A stretch of 15,206 nt of DNA from Planctomycetota bacterium (GTDB lineage Bacteria; Planctomycetota; Phycisphaerae; Sedimentisphaerales; Anaerohalosphaeraceae): positions 1 to 15,206 of the forward strand of contig JAGHBX010000484.1 of the NCBI GenBank assembly GCA_021160785.1, in the 5' to 3' direction. Position numbers and translations under genes: made by a program. A model generated the notes under the pieces. That model worked only from the letters and a program-made list of their open reading frames with translations, was not told the origin of the DNA and made no database searches. Positions within the stretch are counted from its first letter, which is position 1. Each line of letters begins with the position of its first letter. Below are positions 13,114 to 15,206 of the stretch, in pieces.

Positions 13114-13601
13114 CTGCTTACGAGGGAAGAAGTACCTTGAAAAACCTTCTTGATTGGGGCACTGTCTGGATATCTGTTTGGTTTCCCGGACCGTTCGATG
13201 TAGATATTTGGAGGAACTCGTATCAACATATTACCCGACAAATCTATCCATGAAACACCCTCCTTCAATAGTAACTCAGACTGTTTTCTGCCGATATAAG
13301 AAGCTACAATGAGTGGTATTACCTTTCTATCCGGGCACTCGTAAGATATGTTGCGGAGGATTTCGAGGGCGCGATACAGTCTTGATTTTATGGTGCTTAG
13401 CGGAGTATCGAGGGCTTGGGCGATCTCGGCGAGGCTCATGTCGTCGACAAATCGCATCACGACTATCTGTCGCTGCTCGCCGTTGCCGGTAAATCGCCGC
13501 GCCAGGGCGAGGACACAGTCGCGATACCTGCGGTAAAGCGTTTCAAATGCGTCAGGGTTCCGCCGGTTTATTTCATCAACCAGTTGCCGGTCGGTTTTCA
13601 T
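13080..13601 (-). CDS. Mosaic ECF-sigma-like reading frame, probably a pseudogene
   Basis: An open frame of 173 residues made of unrelated pieces. Residues 1-40 (DAFETLYRRYRDCVLALARR) are the start of ECF sigma region 2. At residue 40 it jumps straight into region 4 (RQIVVMRFVDDMSLAEIAQAL, STIKSRLYRALEILR, 43-83), so the rest of region 2 and the linker, roughly 80 residues, are missing. Residues about 88-165 (IPLIVASYIG, EGVSWIDLSGNMLI, GKPNRY, KKVFQGTSSLVSRAL) look like the middle of an AbiEi-like winged-helix regulator, not a sigma factor. The last eight residues are read out of frame from the VWA remnant. Without the -10-recognition helix it should not work as a sigma factor. The ATG lies 3 nt after the cstA stop, with no clear SD. 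Confidence 0.65.
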   Translation of the reverse strand: MKTDRQLVDEINRRNPDAFETLYRRYRDCVLALARRFTGNGEQRQIVVMRFVDDMSLAEIAQALDTPLSTIKSRLYRALEILRNISYECPDRKVIPLIVASYIGRKQSELLLKEGVSWIDLSGNMLIRVPPNIYIERSGKPNRYPDSAPIKKVFQGTSSLVSRALHSSGLARK

Positions 13602-13604
13602 CCA

Positions 13605-15206
13605 TTATTCGGTCGGACGTTTTTTGAAGACGAGCACTATTGTTTCCGCTACCATCCATACTGCAAGGATTATTATCGCGCCGCCTATCACAGCAAGAAG
13701 CCAACTGCCTTTTTGGCAAAAGTCGATTTCCTTGAGTATAATCGCCCAGCCGGTGACGATCAGCATCAGAACGCATGGAATGCCCGAGACGATGAACTTG
13801 AGTCCGCCTTTTTTGCGAAGGTACATCGTCACGATCAAGAGCGCCAGCCCTGCTAACAACTGGTTGGCTGCGCCGAAGAGCGGCCAAAGCGTCAGTGCGC
13901 CTTTTCCGTTTGCGCCTGTTGCAAAGGCTAATCCCGCCGCCGTCAGGACCGCCAGAGTCGTCGCCGTCCAGCGGTTCTTGAGTGCGCCGATCTTCAGGTC
14001 GTTTGCGATTTCGCTTATGACGTATCGTTGAATTCTGACGGCGGTATCGAGAGTTGTGCCCGCAAATGAAGCGATAAACACACCCATGAGTGTCATTCCC
14101 ACGACCTCGGGCAGGCCGATCATCTTTATCATGTTGGCGGCGCCGAGGACGACGGCAGCAAGCTTGTCGACCAGTCCTGATGCGGCGCTCCATGAGGCGT
14201 AGTGCTGCTGCCATGCGGCATGTCCGGTAAGGATTTGATCGGTCCCGGCGACCTTGTACGCCATGCCGATGCCGGCGCCGACGCAGACGATGACCAGTAT
14301 TGCCAGGAAGCCTTCGATCAGCATGGAGCCGTATCCGATAAGGAGGCTGTCGTTTTCATTGTTGATCTGCTTGGGGGATGTCCCGCTTGCCACGAGTGAA
14401 TGAAAGCCGCTGATCGCGCCGCAGGCGATGGTGACGAACATCAACGGCCACCATGTCGGGATATCCGTACCGGCGCCGACATGGTTAACCGCGGGCGCTA
14501 CCATGGAGAGCTTTCCTGACAGCGCCGAAGCCGCAACGCCGACGATGAGCAGGCCCATCATGATAAACAACTGCCATGCATTTATATAGTCCCGCGGCTG
14601 AAGCAGTGTCGTTACCGGCAGCGTTGAGGCTATCCATGCGTAAATCAAAAGGATGATCGTCCACACCCCCGTAGATGGTATGCCTCCCACCGACTCAAAC
14701 GTGAGCAGGCCGGGCGATTTGGCTTCTATGAAAGCCCCTATGGCGATGAAAGCGTACATCAGCGTTATGGCGACGACCGTGGAGACCATGATGCCTGCGC
14801 CTCGCTTGTAAACGGCTCGGCCGAGTCCTATCGCAATCGGTATCTGGAACCAGACGGGAATGACGGCGCTGGGGAACCGGTCGAAGACTATCGCGATCAC
14901 CATGCCGAAGATCGCAATGACTATCAGCAGGACGAGAAAGACGACGATGAAGAATATGAAGCGGACACGCTTGTTGACGTATTGTGCGGCGACTTCCGAG
15001 ATGCTCTTGCCCTGGTTGCGGAGCGAAACGACAAGTGCCCCGAAGTCATGAACGGCGCCGATGAAGATGCTGCCGAATATGACCCAGAGGACGGCCGGCA
15101 GCCAGCCCCAGATAATGCCGATAGCGGGTCCGACTATGGGGCCCGTGCCGGCGATGGACGTAAAGTGATGGCCGAACAGTATCACTTTCGATGCGGGGAC
15201 GTAGTC
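13605..15206 (-). CDS. cstA: Carbon starvation protein CstA (5' end outside the window)
   Basis: A large inner-membrane transporter of the CstA/BtsT family, which imports pyruvate and possibly peptides when carbon is scarce. The frame is open to the window edge (codons DYVPASK precede the GTG at 15185), so the N-terminus is missing; 533 residues are visible. The family hallmark FGHHFTSIAGTGPIVGPAIG stands near the visible start, followed by many hydrophobic helices, LLQPRDYINAWQL, SGFHSLVASGTSPKQI, FAGTTLDTAVRIQRY and the C-terminal CstA_5TM part (LWPLFGAANQLLAGLAL). It ends at TAA 13605-13607, KKRPTE. Total size is probably near 600 residues, the shorter CstA type. The sigma-like mosaic follows immediately. 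Confidence 0.95.
   Translation of the reverse strand, partial: DYVPASKVILFGHHFTSIAGTGPIVGPAIGIIWGWLPAVLWVIFGSIFIGAVHDFGALVVSLRNQGKSISEVAAQYVNKRVRFIFFIVVFLVLLIVIAIFGMVIAIVFDRFPSAVIPVWFQIPIAIGLGRAVYKRGAGIMVSTVVAITLMYAFIAIGAFIEAKSPGLLTFESVGGIPSTGVWTIILLIYAWIASTLPVTTLLQPRDYINAWQLFIMMGLLIVGVAASALSGKLSMVAPAVNHVGAGTDIPTWWPLMFVTIACGAISGFHSLVASGTSPKQINNENDSLLIGYGSMLIEGFLAILVIVCVGAGIGMAYKVAGTDQILTGHAAWQQHYASWSAASGLVDKLAAVVLGAANMIKMIGLPEVVGMTLMGVFIASFAGTTLDTAVRIQRYVISEIANDLKIGALKNRWTATTLAVLTAAGLAFATGANGKGALTLWPLFGAANQLLAGLALLIVTMYLRKKGGLKFIVSGIPCVLMLIVTGWAIILKEIDFCQKGSWLLAVIGGAIIILAVWMVAETIVLVFKKRPTE

Overview
The window looks like chromosomal DNA from a Gram-negative, moderately GC-rich bacterium. A Planctomycetota (Phycisphaerae-like) source is my best guess, probably a metagenome contig. 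The basis is indirect: a Porin_5-type outer-membrane porin, a Tat-exported sugar-isomerase-like TIM barrel, a secreted PL14-like/CE15 fusion aimed at uronic-acid polysaccharides, a WYL regulator, and an ECF-sigma remnant beside a VIT/VWA remnant. There is no rRNA gene, and I recognise no tRNA, CRISPR array, phage gene or transposase.

Layout. Positions 1-194 are a gene-free cluster of four short perfect stem-loops. A secreted protein with two metallo-beta-lactamase folds lies on the minus strand (195-2129), divergent from a porin (2525-3865, plus). A cytoplasmic HD-domain phosphohydrolase follows on the minus strand (3899-4690). A clear promoter then drives a two-gene plus-strand operon: a small cupin (4901-5182) and a Tat-exported TIM-barrel protein (5199-6116). 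This converges on the exported PL14-like plus glucuronoyl-esterase (CE15) enzyme (6185-8149, minus). Upstream of that lie an exported VirB10-like hypothetical protein (8300-9040, minus) and a WYL-domain regulator (9305-10270, minus).

The WYL gene diverges from a plus-strand operon, and both sides have near-consensus promoters. The operon carries a possible 8-9 codon leader peptide, a small lipoprotein (10569-10805), the diadenylate cyclase gene cdaA (10889-11737, TTG start) and its membrane partner ybbR/cdaR (11759-12778). This is a c-di-AMP synthesis module. The cyclase has an unusual Asp-Met-Ala where Asp-Gly-Ala is the family rule, and ybbR follows cdaA in the same frame with no visible ribosome-binding site.

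The right end is a minus-strand cstA-type carbon-starvation/pyruvate transporter that runs off the window (13605-15206). Directly downstream is a patchwork of gene fragments (12868-13601): an ECF sigma factor missing its middle, a piece of an AbiEi-like winged-helix regulator fused in frame, and the C-terminal end of a VIT/von Willebrand A protein in another frame. I read this as a decayed sigma-VWA locus or an assembly join; it is the most anomalous stretch here.

No obvious new multi-gene defence or secretion system is present. The best leads are the gene-fragment mosaic, the variant CdaA with its lipoprotein and leader, and the palindromic repeat element found in two inverted copies at 76-93 and 6150-6167.
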